Shown: positions 25,350 through 32,824 of the stretch, one piece after another
Layout of the letters: the number at the start of each line of letters is the position of its first letter
How positions within the stretch are numbered: position 1 is the stretch's first letter
From: Neisseria zalophi
Lineage (GTDB): Bacteria; Pseudomonadota; Gammaproteobacteria; Burkholderiales; Neisseriaceae
Assembly (NCBI RefSeq): GCF_008807015.1
Contig: NZ_CP031700.1
Coordinates: forward strand, 868,001 to 932,000
Direction: 5' to 3'
DNA length: 64,000 bases
Position numbers and translations under genes: made by a program
The notes under the pieces: model-generated
What the model was told of the DNA's origin: nothing
What the model saw: the letters and a program-made list of their open reading frames with translations, nothing else
Database searches by the model: none

Positions 25350-26609
25350 ATGTTTGCGCTTATTGATGGAAACAACTTTTACGCTTCGTGTGAACGGGTA
25401 TTTCGACCAGACTTAAAAAATACACCTATCGTAGTTTTGTCTAACAATGACGGCTGCGTCGTAGCCCGATCGAGTGAAGCTAAGAAGTTAGGTATTCGAA
25501 TGGGAGTGCCTTTTTTTCAAATAAGGCACCTCGTATCCAGTGGCAGTGTCGTGGCCAAATCGAGCAATTATAAACTTTATACAGATTTGTCGCGCCGAAT
25601 GATGGAAACCATAGCTACGTTGGTTCCGTCGATTGAAATTTATTCAATCGACGAGTGCTTTGCGGATGTAAGTGGAATGGCAGATTTAACTCAGCTTGGC
25701 TATTCAATCAGGCAAAGAGTAATGCAATGGGTTGGTATTCCGACCAGCATAGGTATTGCTGCTACCAAAACATTGTCCAAGTTTTGTAATCATTTAGCTA
25801 AACAATATCCAAAGCAATTTAATGGTGTGGTAGTTTGGGAATATTGGCCGGCATCTATACAGGAACGTGCTTTGGCAAGCCAGCCTGTAGCGGAAATATG
25901 GGGCATCGGTCGTCATACTTCGGAAAAGCTTGCAGCACAAAAAATTCAGACAGCCTTAGATTTCTATCGATCAGATGCAGCTATGTTACGTGCTCGTTAT
26001 GGTGTCGTTATTGAGCGCATTCACCGAGAGCTGCATGGCTATACGTGTCATGATTTGCAAGTCGAAACTGATACTCGCAAACACATTATTCGTAGTCGGA
26101 GTTTTGGAAAGACACTAACCGAGTTTGAAGCGCTTGAAGCAGCGATTAGCCATCATATTTCGGACGGTGCAGCTATTTTACGTCAAGAAGGGACGTTGGC
26201 CACAACAGTCACGGTCTTCATCCACACAAATCGTTTCCGTGAAAATGAGCCACAATATTGCGGACATTTGATGTCGGTGTTGGTAGAGCCAACTGCTGAC
26301 ACCATTCAGTTAAACCGTGCCGCACTTGCCTTATTGAAGAAAATTTACCGTCCTGGTTTAGAATTTAAAAAGGCAGGTATCGAGCTTGGTGGTATCCAAC
26401 CATCTGGGATTATTCAAGCCAACTTATGGAGTAGTAATACAGTCGATAGAAGCTCCTTATTGTCTGCTTGGGATGAGATTACTGCTCACTATGGCCGCCA
26501 CTGTATCAAGTTGGCTAGTGAACTGCTGAGCAGTGATTGGCATATGAGCCGAGATGCGCTTAGTCCCTGTTATACGACATCGTTGCAGGATGTGGTAGTC
26601 ATAAAATGA
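25350..26609 (+). CDS. umuC: UmuC-type Y-family DNA polymerase
   Basis: The 419-residue product is of normal length. It opens with [18 protein letters not shown], which carries the first catalytic Asp. [13 protein letters not shown] carries the second acidic pair. The helix-hairpin-helix ([13 protein letters not shown]) and little-finger regions follow. It copies damaged DNA with low fidelity. The start codon directly follows the umuD stop. Mobile elements often carry umuDC to raise survival and mutation in new hosts. Confidence 0.93.
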   Translation: MFALIDGNNFYASCERVFRPDLKNTPIVVLSNNDGCVVARSSEAKKLGIRMGVPFFQIRHLVSSGSVVAKSSNYKLYTDLSRRMMETIATLVPSIEIYSIDECFADVSGMADLTQLGYSIRQRVMQWVGIPTSIGIAATKTLSKFCNHLAKQYPKQFNGVVVWEYWPASIQERALASQPVAEIWGIGRHTSEKLAAQKIQTALDFYRSDAAMLRARYGVVIERIHRELHGYTCHDLQVETDTRKHIIRSRSFGKTLTEFEALEAAISHHISDGAAILRQEGTLATTVTVFIHTNRFRENEPQYCGHLMSVLVEPTADTIQLNRAALALLKKIYRPGLEFKKAGIELGGIQPSGIIQANLWSSNTVDRSSLLSAWDEITAHYGRHCIKLASELLSSDWHMSRDALSPCYTTSLQDVVVIK

Positions 26610-26712
26610 TATCTAATATATTTATATGTTATATTTATATATGACACCATAAAATGTGCTCAAAATATGTGAGTATTTTTGATGTTCATTGCTTAGTTTA
26701 GGTCTTTTTATG

Positions 26713-26913
26713 TTAAAGCAGGAACATTAACAATAATAAATCCGCAGGAGGGGGCAAGTCAGGCTTGGGCTTGCCGGTTGCGTAGGTTGCCGTAGGTGCC
26801 GGAGCGGTCGGTATGGTCAAGCCTGGCTTGGGGGCGTGGGGACGTTGTAGGCGGAGGTACGGAGCAGGAAACGGGGCTGCTGCGGGCTGGATTTTGACAA
26901 ACGGGCTTCCCAC
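26713..26913 (-). other. GC-rich patch with Pro-rich frame, no firm gene
   Basis: About 200 bases are far more GC-rich than their AT-rich surroundings. The minus strand has an open frame of 66 codons rich in Pro and Ala (PTAPAPTATYATGKPKPDLPPP is the densest part). A second minus-strand frame is also open. No ribosome site or family match is apparent. It may be a relic of a proline-rich gene. The gap 26610-26964 holds nothing else but the DUS hairpin. Confidence 0.35.
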
Positions 26914-26923
26914 CTGACATATT

Positions 26924-26959
26924 CAGGCCGTCTGAAACTACTTCTTTTCAGACGGCCTG
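26924..26959. terminator. DUS-pair hairpin downstream of the 26965 gene
   Basis: CAGGCCGTCTGAAA and its complement flank an 8-base loop. It lies just beyond the stop of the minus-strand gene and probably ends that operon, although the U-tract is weak. Confidence 0.55.
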
Positions 26960-26964
26960 CTGCA

Positions 26965-27510
26965 CTAAAAATGAAAGATTACTTGCTCGATTGTCCACCA
27001 AGTTCTGGGGTATGCTTCCCTAAATTCATCAATTTTCCATTGATTTTCTTCATCATCAATCCCTGTATCATAAATAAATTTTCCATCGGAATCTATGAAA
27101 TGTGTTGCTCTTATGCAACCATTTCTTATACTGGCTTCGACATTGGCAACATTTTCCAACATTAGCAGATTAGTTAAGGCCACTGTATCAAGTTTTGTAT
27201 AAGGAGGAATATCCCCTTTTAGACAGTCTGAAAACAGTTTGTCATACGCATCACGGGGTAATAATGCAAATGTATCTGTCATGGTATCAATATCATAATC
27301 CTCACAAGTTTGTTTTAATAGGTCGTATGTAAAATCCGAGCCACTTTTTAAAGCTGAAGCAAAAATTTCGATACAGTCATCATCCGTTAGCCCATCATTC
27401 AGATGCGGACTGTCGCGCCACAAGGTCATAAAAATTTTACGGATTTGTTTTGGTGATAGGCTGTTTATTTCTGCCAAAATCTGCTCTGTTCTGTTTATAT
27501 TTTCCATCAT
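26965..27510 (-). CDS. Unknown acidic ICE protein
   Basis: The 181-residue acidic product has no signal peptide or recognised domain. The start is the ATGATG at 27510/27507, preceded by AGAAAGGA. The longer frame to 27558 runs through a DUS hairpin and overlaps the upstream gene's stop, so it was rejected. The C-terminus mentions no known motif; it ends in YPRTWWTIEQVIFHF. It is the last of three minus-strand genes of ICE/plasmid type. Confidence 0.55.
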   Translation of the reverse strand: MMENINRTEQILAEINSLSPKQIRKIFMTLWRDSPHLNDGLTDDDCIEIFASALKSGSDFTYDLLKQTCEDYDIDTMTDTFALLPRDAYDKLFSDCLKGDIPPYTKLDTVALTNLLMLENVANVEASIRNGCIRATHFIDSDGKFIYDTGIDDEENQWKIDEFREAYPRTWWTIEQVIFHF

Positions 27511-27523
27511 TTTTTCCTTTCTA

Positions 27524-27551
27524 TTCAGACGGCCTGAAATGGCCGTCTGAA
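27524..27551 (-). repeat. DUS inverted pair before the 26965 gene
   Basis: TTCAGACGGCC and GGCCGTCTGAA flank a 6-base loop. On the minus strand the hairpin sits between the methyltransferase-like stop and the ribosome site of the next gene, repeating the hairpin-ribosome-site layout of the transfer genes. Confidence 0.65.
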
Positions 27552-27554
27552 ATA

Positions 27555-28337
27555 TCAAAATAAAACGAGTTGTTCCTCTAGCGTTAACATATGCTGTGGG
27601 ATTACCGTAATCGGGTTTTCTTCATTTCTTGCGGCTACTTTCTTACTTGTGGCTATTCTGTCCGCCATTACTTGGCCGAAGCCTCCAAATATCCAATCAG
27701 ATGTACACCAAGCCTCCCAATATTCGTTAGTTAAACTGTTGCCATGTACGATTTTTGCGGGAATGCGGTATAGCTGGCATTGGATAAAGCACATCCAGAC
27801 GCATAAAGCATCAATATCAACTCCGACTGCGGCCATGTGCTGTGTGGGTGTGTAGCCAAGAGAGCACACGTTTTCGGCAAAAGCGATTAGATTCACTCCG
27901 CTACCGCAGGTAGGTTCTAAAACGCTTACAAATGGATCGGTTTTCAGCTTTTCGGCCAAGTCTTGATTAACAATGGCGGCCATCAGTTTGCTGATGTTAT
28001 AAGGCGTAAAATATTGCCCACTGTTTGGATTACCTAAGCCCAAGTCCATATATAAACAGCCTAGAATATCGGCAAATAAGCCTTGTTCTCTTTGGCCTCG
28101 TGTTTCTACTATCAAAACGCCTAATATCTCTGCAAACTGCTTAAAATCACTTTCCGCATACTGTTTGCGGATTTCGTGATAACGGTTTTCCCGTTGCTCC
28201 CATTTGCCGTCAAATGCGTATTGATTAATCAAAACAATAGCGGTTACTTCGACAAAATCTCTAAATAAATCTGCAACTCGATATGCACTACCAAACGATT
28301 TAAATAATTTGACAATCTCTTTATTGCTGTTATTCAT
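27555..28337 (-). CDS. N6-adenine methyltransferase-like protein lacking motif IV
   Basis: The 260-residue product has the fold marks of type I-style N6-adenine methyltransferases: GQYFTPYNISKLMA, then motif I EPTCGSGVNLIAF and the acidic VGVDIDA strand. The catalytic (N/D)PPY motif expected after HGNSL is not seen; the region reads DWIFGGFGQVM instead. It may bind AdoMet without methylating, or use an altered motif. ATG 28337 has GGAG 8 bases upstream. There is no restriction enzyme next to it. Confidence 0.65.
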   Translation of the reverse strand: MNNSNKEIVKLFKSFGSAYRVADLFRDFVEVTAIVLINQYAFDGKWEQRENRYHEIRKQYAESDFKQFAEILGVLIVETRGQREQGLFADILGCLYMDLGLGNPNSGQYFTPYNISKLMAAIVNQDLAEKLKTDPFVSVLEPTCGSGVNLIAFAENVCSLGYTPTQHMAAVGVDIDALCVWMCFIQCQLYRIPAKIVHGNSLTNEYWEAWCTSDWIFGGFGQVMADRIATSKKVAARNEENPITVIPQHMLTLEEQLVLF

Positions 28338-28361
28338 TGCTTAATCTCCGTTGTGCTGTTC

Positions 28362-28383
28362 AGACGGCCTTTACAGGCCGTCT
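28362..28383 (-). repeat. DUS inverted pair before methyltransferase-like gene
   Basis: AGACGGCCT and AGGCCGTCT flank a 4-base loop, between the 28401 gene and the ribosome site of the 28337 start on the minus strand. Confidence 0.6.
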
Positions 28384-28400
28384 AAAACATCGTTTAACGA

Positions 28401-28802
28401 TTACCACCAACTGTCATAGAAGACGGCCAAGCCGTTTGCTATGGCATCACGGGCGACTGCAATAAATTTTTTGGTTTCTTCTATGTCTTCTGCATAAACC
28501 TCTTTTCCACCGAAGAAAAAGCCTGGAGTGTATTCAAGCTCATCGTTTTCTAATGCCTGTTCCAAGCGTTCCAAGTCTGTTAAATCTAGTCTTACTGTTC
28601 GGCAGTTAAATACTTCCTCCTTTCCGCCTTTGATTCTGTAAAGCTTTTCCATCCATCCGTGTAGATGGTTATATTTACGCCAGTACGCTATGTCGGTTAG
28701 TTGGGCTTGCTCGCGCTCTTCATCGGTTTCCGGCATCACATCTGTTTGTCGGTCGCCTGCAAATTCAGCACGCATGGTGTAGCCGTACATGTCCAGTCCC
28801 AT
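28401..28802 (-). CDS. Conserved mobile-element protein, unknown function
   Basis: The 133-residue product begins MGLDMYGYTMRAE, a start typical of a small protein family found in phages and ICEs and sometimes misnamed phosphoglycerate kinase. It also has a YWRKYNHLHGWMEKLY segment and ends in VFYDSWW. The function is unknown. ATG 28802 has AAAGGA 10 bases upstream. It is the first gene of the minus-strand trio. Confidence 0.65.
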   Translation of the reverse strand: MGLDMYGYTMRAEFAGDRQTDVMPETDEEREQAQLTDIAYWRKYNHLHGWMEKLYRIKGGKEEVFNCRTVRLDLTDLERLEQALENDELEYTPGFFFGGKEVYAEDIEETKKFIAVARDAIANGLAVFYDSWW

Positions 28803-28839
28803 ACATCATTCCTTTCATGTGAAATAATTAACAATAATT

Positions 28840-29066
28840 ACAACCATCGGGGGCGGTCGCCGCCGTGTTGTGATGTCGTTAAAAATTTCCAAGCGCAAAA
28901 AGTCCAGACTGACTTTGTGCGGCTTTCATCTTTGTCCGGTGCGCCCTTCGCGGCGTGGTGGAAAAGGTGGAAGACGTGCAAAGTCACTCGTCTTGGTCTG
29001 GACTTTTTGCGCTTGGAAATTTAGACATCTAGAAACAACACGGCGGCGACCGCCCCCGATGGTTGT
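28840..29066. repeat. 227-bp long hairpin
   Basis: Outer arms of 30-31 bases (28840-28870 and 29036-29066) are perfectly inverted, starting CAACCATCGGGGGCGG. After an imperfect bulge, inner arms of 27 bases (28883-28909 and 28996-29022) are also perfectly inverted. An 86-base centre (28910-28995) has further partial pairing (TGACTTTG / CAAAGTCA). No transposase or complete gene lies inside. It could be an oriT or replication-origin structure, or a MITE-like relic. Confidence 0.85.
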
Positions 29067-29077
29067 TTTACTGTACA

Positions 29078-29128
29078 GCCGCTTTAGCGGCGTTTCCGCC
29101 TTATGGCGGAATACACCGTTAGCGGTGT
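29078..29128. repeat. Three tandem tetraloop hairpins
   Basis: Three hairpins follow head to tail. They are GCCGC-N4-GCGGC (29078-29091), TTCCGCC-N4-GGCGGAA (29094-29111) and ACACCG-N4-CGGTGT (29113-29128). They begin 12 bases after the long hairpin ends. Confidence 0.75.
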
Positions 29129-29243
29129 TTTTGGCACCTTCTGCCTATCCTGCGTTTAGTTTAAAAATAGGTTTATTTAGGATATTTTGCGTTTTTATCA
29201 GGAGTGAGGTACGCGTGGATAAAGATAGTCACGTTTAAAAAGT

Positions 29244-29416
29244 TAGATTGAGTTAGTTTTAAATAGATTTAAATTGATATTAATTAGATATAAATAGTTT
29301 ATATTTAGATTGTTTTAGTTATAAATTAGAATTTTAATTAGACATTAATAGATAATATCTGGTATATTTATAGATAAGATTAGAGTTTATTAGATATAAA
29401 TAGATAATTACTAGAT
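29244..29416 (+). promoter_or_regulatory. Helically phased TAG array upstream of HTH gene
   Basis: TAGAT occurs at 29244, 29264, 29285, 29306, 29349, 29371, 29391, 29401 and 29412. Other TAG trinucleotides fill most gaps (29254, 29295, 29316, 29327, 29339, 29381), giving a repeat nearly every 10-11 bases. TTAGATATAAATAG occurs twice (29284, 29390). The tract is almost entirely A+T and ends 11 bases before the ATG of the HTH gene. It looks like a phased array of protein sites on one helix face, such as a centromere-like or relaxosome site. Confidence 0.65.
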
Positions 29417-29427
29417 ATGGAATTGGT

Positions 29428-29793
29428 ATGACGAAAATATCAGCAGCCGAATTTATAAAAAAACATCAGGCAACCGGTAGAAACTCGAAGTTGGAACCTT
29501 ATAAGGCTGATATTTTGCTGCTTAAATCTCAAGGCTACACGCAACAGCAAATATTAGATTTCTTAAGATTGAATGGTGTTACGGTAGGCATGACAACGTT
29601 AAACTGGTTTATCCGCAGCCGGATGGAAAACATTGATAAAAAATCTGTACAGCAAAATCCGGCAACTCCTAGTCCGGTGTCTTCGGAAAAAGCAAATACA
29701 ACAGAAAACAAACAGGTACAGGTGCAAGATCAGAATGGAGAGCCACGTAAATTTGAATTTGATCCATCTGTTGATGCAAAAAAATTGATGTAA
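29428..29793 (+). CDS. Small HTH protein, TraK/StbA-like candidate
   Basis: The 121-residue product has an N-terminal helix-turn-helix-like segment at about 25-60 (ILLLKSQGYTQQQILDFL, then NGVTVGMTTLNWFIRSR). A hydrophilic linker and a short conserved tail (KFEFDPSVDAKKLM) follow. This pattern is seen in small plasmid proteins such as TraK and StbA that bind arrays of repeats near oriT and act in transfer or segregation. The phased array just upstream is the obvious binding site. A DUS terminator follows. The family assignment is tentative. Confidence 0.55.
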   Translation: MTKISAAEFIKKHQATGRNSKLEPYKADILLLKSQGYTQQQILDFLRLNGVTVGMTTLNWFIRSRMENIDKKSVQQNPATPSPVSSEKANTTENKQVQVQDQNGEPRKFEFDPSVDAKKLM

Positions 29794-29797
29794 AAAA

Positions 29798-29822
29798 GCC
29801 GTCTGAAAAACTTTCAGACGGT
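29798..29822. terminator. DUS-pair terminator between convergent genes
   Basis: GCCGTCTGAAA and TTTCAGACGGT pair around a short loop between the HTH gene (plus) and mazF (minus), so it can serve both. Confidence 0.7.
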
Positions 29823-29837
29823 CTCCGATCATCATTT

Positions 29838-30185
29838 TCAATAAAGTTCTAAAATAGCCTCAATACGGGATAAAACATCTTGCACAACATAATCTGGGAC
29901 TTTCTCTTTTAACACCGCTTTTCGTGCTTTCCAATCAAGGGATTTAAGCTGGTGGCAATGTATATTACCTTGAGTATGGGTTCCGGCTCCAAGCAGGCTA
30001 GAAAGCATTCCTCTAGCGGGTTCTGCTTTTCCTTGTGAAATGGGACAGGCAAAAACCAGTCCCATCGCTTTATTGAATGCTTTGGCAGATAACACCAAAG
30101 CAAAATGATCTCCCTGCATTTCCTTTCCGGATGCCGGATCAAATCTGAGATGGATAATATCGCCTTTTTCCGGGATATACATCAT
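29838..30185 (-). CDS. mazF: MazF/PemK-type mRNA interferase toxin
   Basis: The 115-residue product matches the MazF/ChpB family: YIPEKGDIIHLRFDP at the start, then the conserved GDHFALVLSAKAFN and GLVFACPIS strands. It cuts mRNA at short sites without the ribosome. It overlaps the mazE stop by four bases, the usual coupling. All regions are intact. Confidence 0.92.
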   Translation of the reverse strand: MMYIPEKGDIIHLRFDPASGKEMQGDHFALVLSAKAFNKAMGLVFACPISQGKAEPARGMLSSLLGAGTHTQGNIHCHQLKSLDWKARKAVLKEKVPDYVVQDVLSRIEAILELY

Positions 30186-30424
30186 TCGGCGATCTCCTTG
30201 CCAACATCAGGCATTTCTTCCCATCCTTCAATGCGTGGGGTATCACCGTTCATCTCTGCCAATAAGTCCGACAGTTTATAACGCGGCCGCTTAACTGCCT
30301 TAATTAAAATTGTTTGCCCTCTGACTTCGGTTTGCAGTTCATCACCTATTTGTAAGCCTAGCTGACCGATAATCTCTTTGGGTAAGCGTACTGCCGCACT
30401 GTTTCCCCATTTCTGTAATTTCAT
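30182..30424 (-). CDS. mazE: MazE-type antitoxin
   Basis: The 80-residue product has an N-terminal AbrB-like domain (MKLQKWGNSAAVRLPKEI) and an acidic C-terminus that would thread through MazF. The start has AGGAG 5-9 bases upstream. It represses its own promoter, where a matching palindrome is present. Confidence 0.92.
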   Translation of the reverse strand: MKLQKWGNSAAVRLPKEIIGQLGLQIGDELQTEVRGQTILIKAVKRPRYKLSDLLAEMNGDTPRIEGWEEMPDVGKEIAE

Positions 30425-30447
30425 AGCAATACTCCTTTTGGGATGTA

Positions 30448-30481
30448 TCTACATTGTAGAAACTTTAGATTGTGGTGTCAA
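30448..30481 (-). promoter_or_regulatory. mazEF promoter and operator
   Basis: On the minus strand TTGACA (30476-30481), 17 bases and TACAAT (30453-30458) form a near-consensus promoter. A 13-base palindrome (30448-30460, TCTACATTGTAGA) covers the -10, as expected for MazE autorepression. Confidence 0.75.
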
Positions 30482-30501
30482 AAATATCGAACTAAAACTA
30501 A

Positions 30502-30715
30502 ATTATCCCGAAAAACGTGAACATCCTTCCCCTGATAAACATCTTAAACGATTATTTTCATTATAAAAAATAAATGTAAATTGCACAAAAATATAAGGCC
30601 GGATGGCCTTATATTTTTTATAGTGATCTCTATATGGGAATTACCTTTAAGTGTGCGAAACACATTGTCCGTTATGTACATTATGTTATCTGTACAACAA
30701 CTATATGATTTTGTT
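30502..30715 (+). repeat. Direct repeat A flanking parDE
   Basis: This stretch shares blocks in the same order with 31350-31574: AACGTGAA-ATCC, CTGATAAACATCTTAA, an AAAAAATAAA run, ATTGCACAAAAA, a GGCC-GGCCTT hairpin, GTGATCTCT and ATATGATTTT. The copies are diverged but clearly homologous. They bracket the parDE module. Confidence 0.7.
30588..30620. terminator. Bidirectional terminator after parE
   Basis: TATAAGGCC and GGCCTTATA flank GGAT, with an A-run before and a T-run after. It can end transcription of parDE on the minus strand. Confidence 0.7.
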
Positions 30716-31000
30716 TTAAAAATCATCAACTGGCCATTTTTGCCATTGAGGTAGTACCGCAATAACGGTCAAATGGGTTTCTGACACCGTATATACAACG
30801 CGATAGCGCAATGGATAAAGCTCACGAGTGTTTTCAACCATCCCCGGCTTTCCCATGTGTGGTTGTGAAGCGGCCAAATCCAACACCCGTGAAATCTCAT
30901 GAAAAGCTTTTTGTGCTGAAGACATACCTGCAAAATCTTTTCGCGCATCCAGTAACTTGTCCAACTGCTCAGATGCGTGTTCTGACCAAATGATTTTCAC
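30716..31000 (-). CDS. parE: ParE/RelE-type toxin
   Basis: The 94-residue product has the compact RelE/ParE fold pattern: IIWSEHASEQLDKLL at the start, GKPGMVENTRELYPLRYRVVY in the core and LTVIAVLPQWQKWP at the end. RelE-like members cut mRNA and ParE members poison gyrase; the sequence alone does not decide which. It overlaps the antitoxin gene by four bases. Confidence 0.88.
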   Translation of the reverse strand: MKIIWSEHASEQLDKLLDARKDFAGMSSAQKAFHEISRVLDLAASQPHMGKPGMVENTRELYPLRYRVVYTVSETHLTVIAVLPQWQKWPVDDF

Positions 31001-31263
31001 TTAGATCCTTCCTCGGCAGCCCATTGGGAAAATTTGTCTTCCATTTTTTTACAAACCTCCGAATGCTCGACTACCCGTCCTGCTGCAACATCGGCCAAGC
31101 CTTTTTCCACCTCTGCTCTCACATAGGCTTCATAACACTGCTTTTCGATAAAATCACGCATAAATTCTCGCACCAGTTGGGAAGCATTGCGATCAGACAG
31201 ATGCGCAGCTTCCATAAAGGCTTCTTTTTCAGCATCAGGGACGTTCATAATGAATTGTGCCAT
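30997..31263 (-). CDS. parD: ParD-like antitoxin
   Basis: The 88-residue product has an N-terminal ribbon-helix-helix-like strand and helices (QFIMNVPDAEKEAFMEAA, then SQLVREFMRDFI), and a charged C-terminus for toxin binding. A GGAG site lies upstream of the ATG. It pairs with the downstream toxin. Confidence 0.85.
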   Translation of the reverse strand: MAQFIMNVPDAEKEAFMEAAHLSDRNASQLVREFMRDFIEKQCYEAYVRAEVEKGLADVAAGRVVEHSEVCKKMEDKFSQWAAEEGSK

Positions 31264-31284
31264 AGCGTTCTCCTTTTCGGGCTA

Positions 31285-31313
31285 TTCATATATATATGAT
31301 ATATATAGTGCAA
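31285..31313 (-). promoter_or_regulatory. parDE promoter with TA-repeat operator
   Basis: On the minus strand TTGCAC (31308-31313), 17 bases and TATGAA (31285-31290). The spacer is an alternating AT palindrome (ATATATAT-C-ATATATAT) that probably binds the antitoxin. Confidence 0.6.
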
Positions 31314-31349
31314 TAGGATAGCAAGGAAATCTCTCAAGTACCACACCAT

Positions 31350-31574
31350 CTATCCACAAAAAACGTGAATATCCCTCCTGATAAACATCTTAACTTACTA
31401 TTTCCTCAATAAAAAATAAATTGCACAAAAAATCATCAGGCCGAATGGCCTTATTATTATTTGATAGTGGTCTTTGATGTGATCTCTGTATAGAAATTGT
31501 CTTTAGCGTACAAAGAACTTTGTTCAATATGTACAGTGTACTTTGTTCAATATGTACAAAGATATGATTTTATT
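31350..31574 (+). repeat. Direct repeat B flanking parDE
   Basis: This is the second, diverged copy of the segment at 30502-30715, lying upstream of the parDE promoter. It contains an extra tandem TTTGTTCAATATGTAC. The gap 31264-31775 holds no gene; it also has one DUS at 31597-31608. Confidence 0.7.
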
Positions 31575-31662
31575 AGATAAATTTTAGATGTAAAAAAGGC
31601 CGTCTGAAAACGGCAAACGGCGATTTCAGGCAGCCTTAGTCCTTTTATTTGCTAAAAAATAT

Positions 31663-31696
31663 AAAAAAAACGACCGATATTTTAAATCGGCCGACC
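31663..31696 (-). terminator. Terminator of replication-like operon
   Basis: On the minus strand CGGCCGAT and ATCGGTCG pair around a 7-base AT loop and are followed by eight Ts. It closes the cro plus replication-gene operon. Confidence 0.75.
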
Positions 31697-31775
31697 AAAA
31701 ACAAAATAAATGTGGGTTTTTAAGGTTTTTTTAAGGTTTTTAGAGAGTGTCACGCACGGCGGGGCGCAGCATTTT

Positions 31776-32585
31776 TCAGCCATTATCGTCTGATTTAATA
31801 CCGCCTTTTTTTAAATATTTCTGTATGGCTTTATAGCCATTATTTCCTGATATATCAGGCTTTTTAGGTGGTGGTTTGTCGGGGGGCTCACTATATTGCC
31901 CGCGTTCTTTGGCCGCAGCCTCTAATTCGCGCCTCGTTCGTTCCTCTAATGCTTGCTTTTCAGCCTCTGGTGGGCGGCTTGTACCGTTATTATCGTTATT
32001 GAAAAAGGCAAACCAACCTTTGACTATGCTCCGTTCCATAATCGGGCGTAAATCGAGATTTTGATTGTGGAATGCCGCCAGCTGGCGGACGAGTGTTTTT
32101 TTCGCCGATGAACCTACTTTTTTTCCAGCATCCAACCGCATATCCAAGTAGTTGTGCCATAAATCGAGTGGAATGAATTTCGGCAGGCGGTAGTTGTCGC
32201 GGTCGTAGTGATAACGGCTATCTATCTTAGGTATGGGGATACCTTTGAGTTCGTAGATTTTGGCCAACAATACATCACGGTTGAGTAGCCAGTGCATTTT
32301 GCCATGTACGCCGCCGCGACGGTATTGCACTAGACCGAGCTTAAGCAGGGTGCGACGTACTTTTTCGTACCCACGTCGGGTGAGTCCAAGTTCTTTTTTG
32401 AGTTCTGCCGCAGTCTTATAAAGCCAACCGCAACGGGCAGGCTCTTTGTCCACGATATCGCTCCACCAAAATAGGTTGGATAAGAATGATGCCGCTTGAA
32501 AATCGTGCGCGCACACAGCCATAAACTCGTCATAAACTTGGACGAATTTATTGGTTAGATGGGGGCGTAGATCTGAGATAAGCAT
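31776..32585 (-). CDS. Phage-like winged-helix replication protein candidate
   Basis: The 269-residue product has a winged-helix region at about 50-105 (TAAELKKELGLTRRGYEKVRRTL, which spans two helices, then a QYRRGGVHGKMHW wing) and a hydrophilic Pro/Lys-rich C-terminus. Genes in this position after cro in lambda-like regions encode replication initiators, so a replication role is inferred. It starts 16 bases after the cro stop on the same strand. No specific family name is supported. Confidence 0.55.
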   Translation of the reverse strand: MLISDLRPHLTNKFVQVYDEFMAVCAHDFQAASFLSNLFWWSDIVDKEPARCGWLYKTAAELKKELGLTRRGYEKVRRTLLKLGLVQYRRGGVHGKMHWLLNRDVLLAKIYELKGIPIPKIDSRYHYDRDNYRLPKFIPLDLWHNYLDMRLDAGKKVGSSAKKTLVRQLAAFHNQNLDLRPIMERSIVKGWFAFFNNDNNGTSRPPEAEKQALEERTRRELEAAAKERGQYSEPPDKPPPKKPDISGNNGYKAIQKYLKKGGIKSDDNG

Positions 32586-32601
32586 ATTAAGCCACTCGTT
32601 G

Positions 32602-32808
32602 TTATGGCTTCTTTACCTTTAGAGCTTCTTGGCTTTGATATAACTGTGGATTTATTTTTAATTTTCCCCCTGTCAGCCCTTGAATGCGATATGCCTGTTT
32701 TTCAGGGACAATTTCTTTCCATTGGGTAACTGCGGAAGGGCTGATTCCTAAAGCCCTTGCAACAGCAATTTTTGTTCCATAAAAATCGATAACATCTTTT
32801 GTAAGCAT
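32602..32808 (-). CDS. cro: Cro-like regulator
   Basis: The 68-residue product matches the P22-type Cro family: VIDFYGTKIAVARALGIS, then PSAVTQWKEIVPEKQAYRI forming a helix-turn-helix. It is divergent from the repressor gene at 32906 and its start lies 17 bases from an operator, as in a lambda-type switch. It would repress the repressor and open the lytic-like (excision and transfer) programme. Confidence 0.82.
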   Translation of the reverse strand: MLTKDVIDFYGTKIAVARALGISPSAVTQWKEIVPEKQAYRIQGLTGGKLKINPQLYQSQEALKVKKP

Positions 32809-32824
32809 TGCCGAAACTTTCTTT

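Noticed and set aside
28701..29238. Two plus-strand open frames across the long hairpin
   Set aside because: They run through both arms of the inverted repeat and antisense to the 28401 gene, with no ribosome site or family motif; the hairpin is the simpler explanation.
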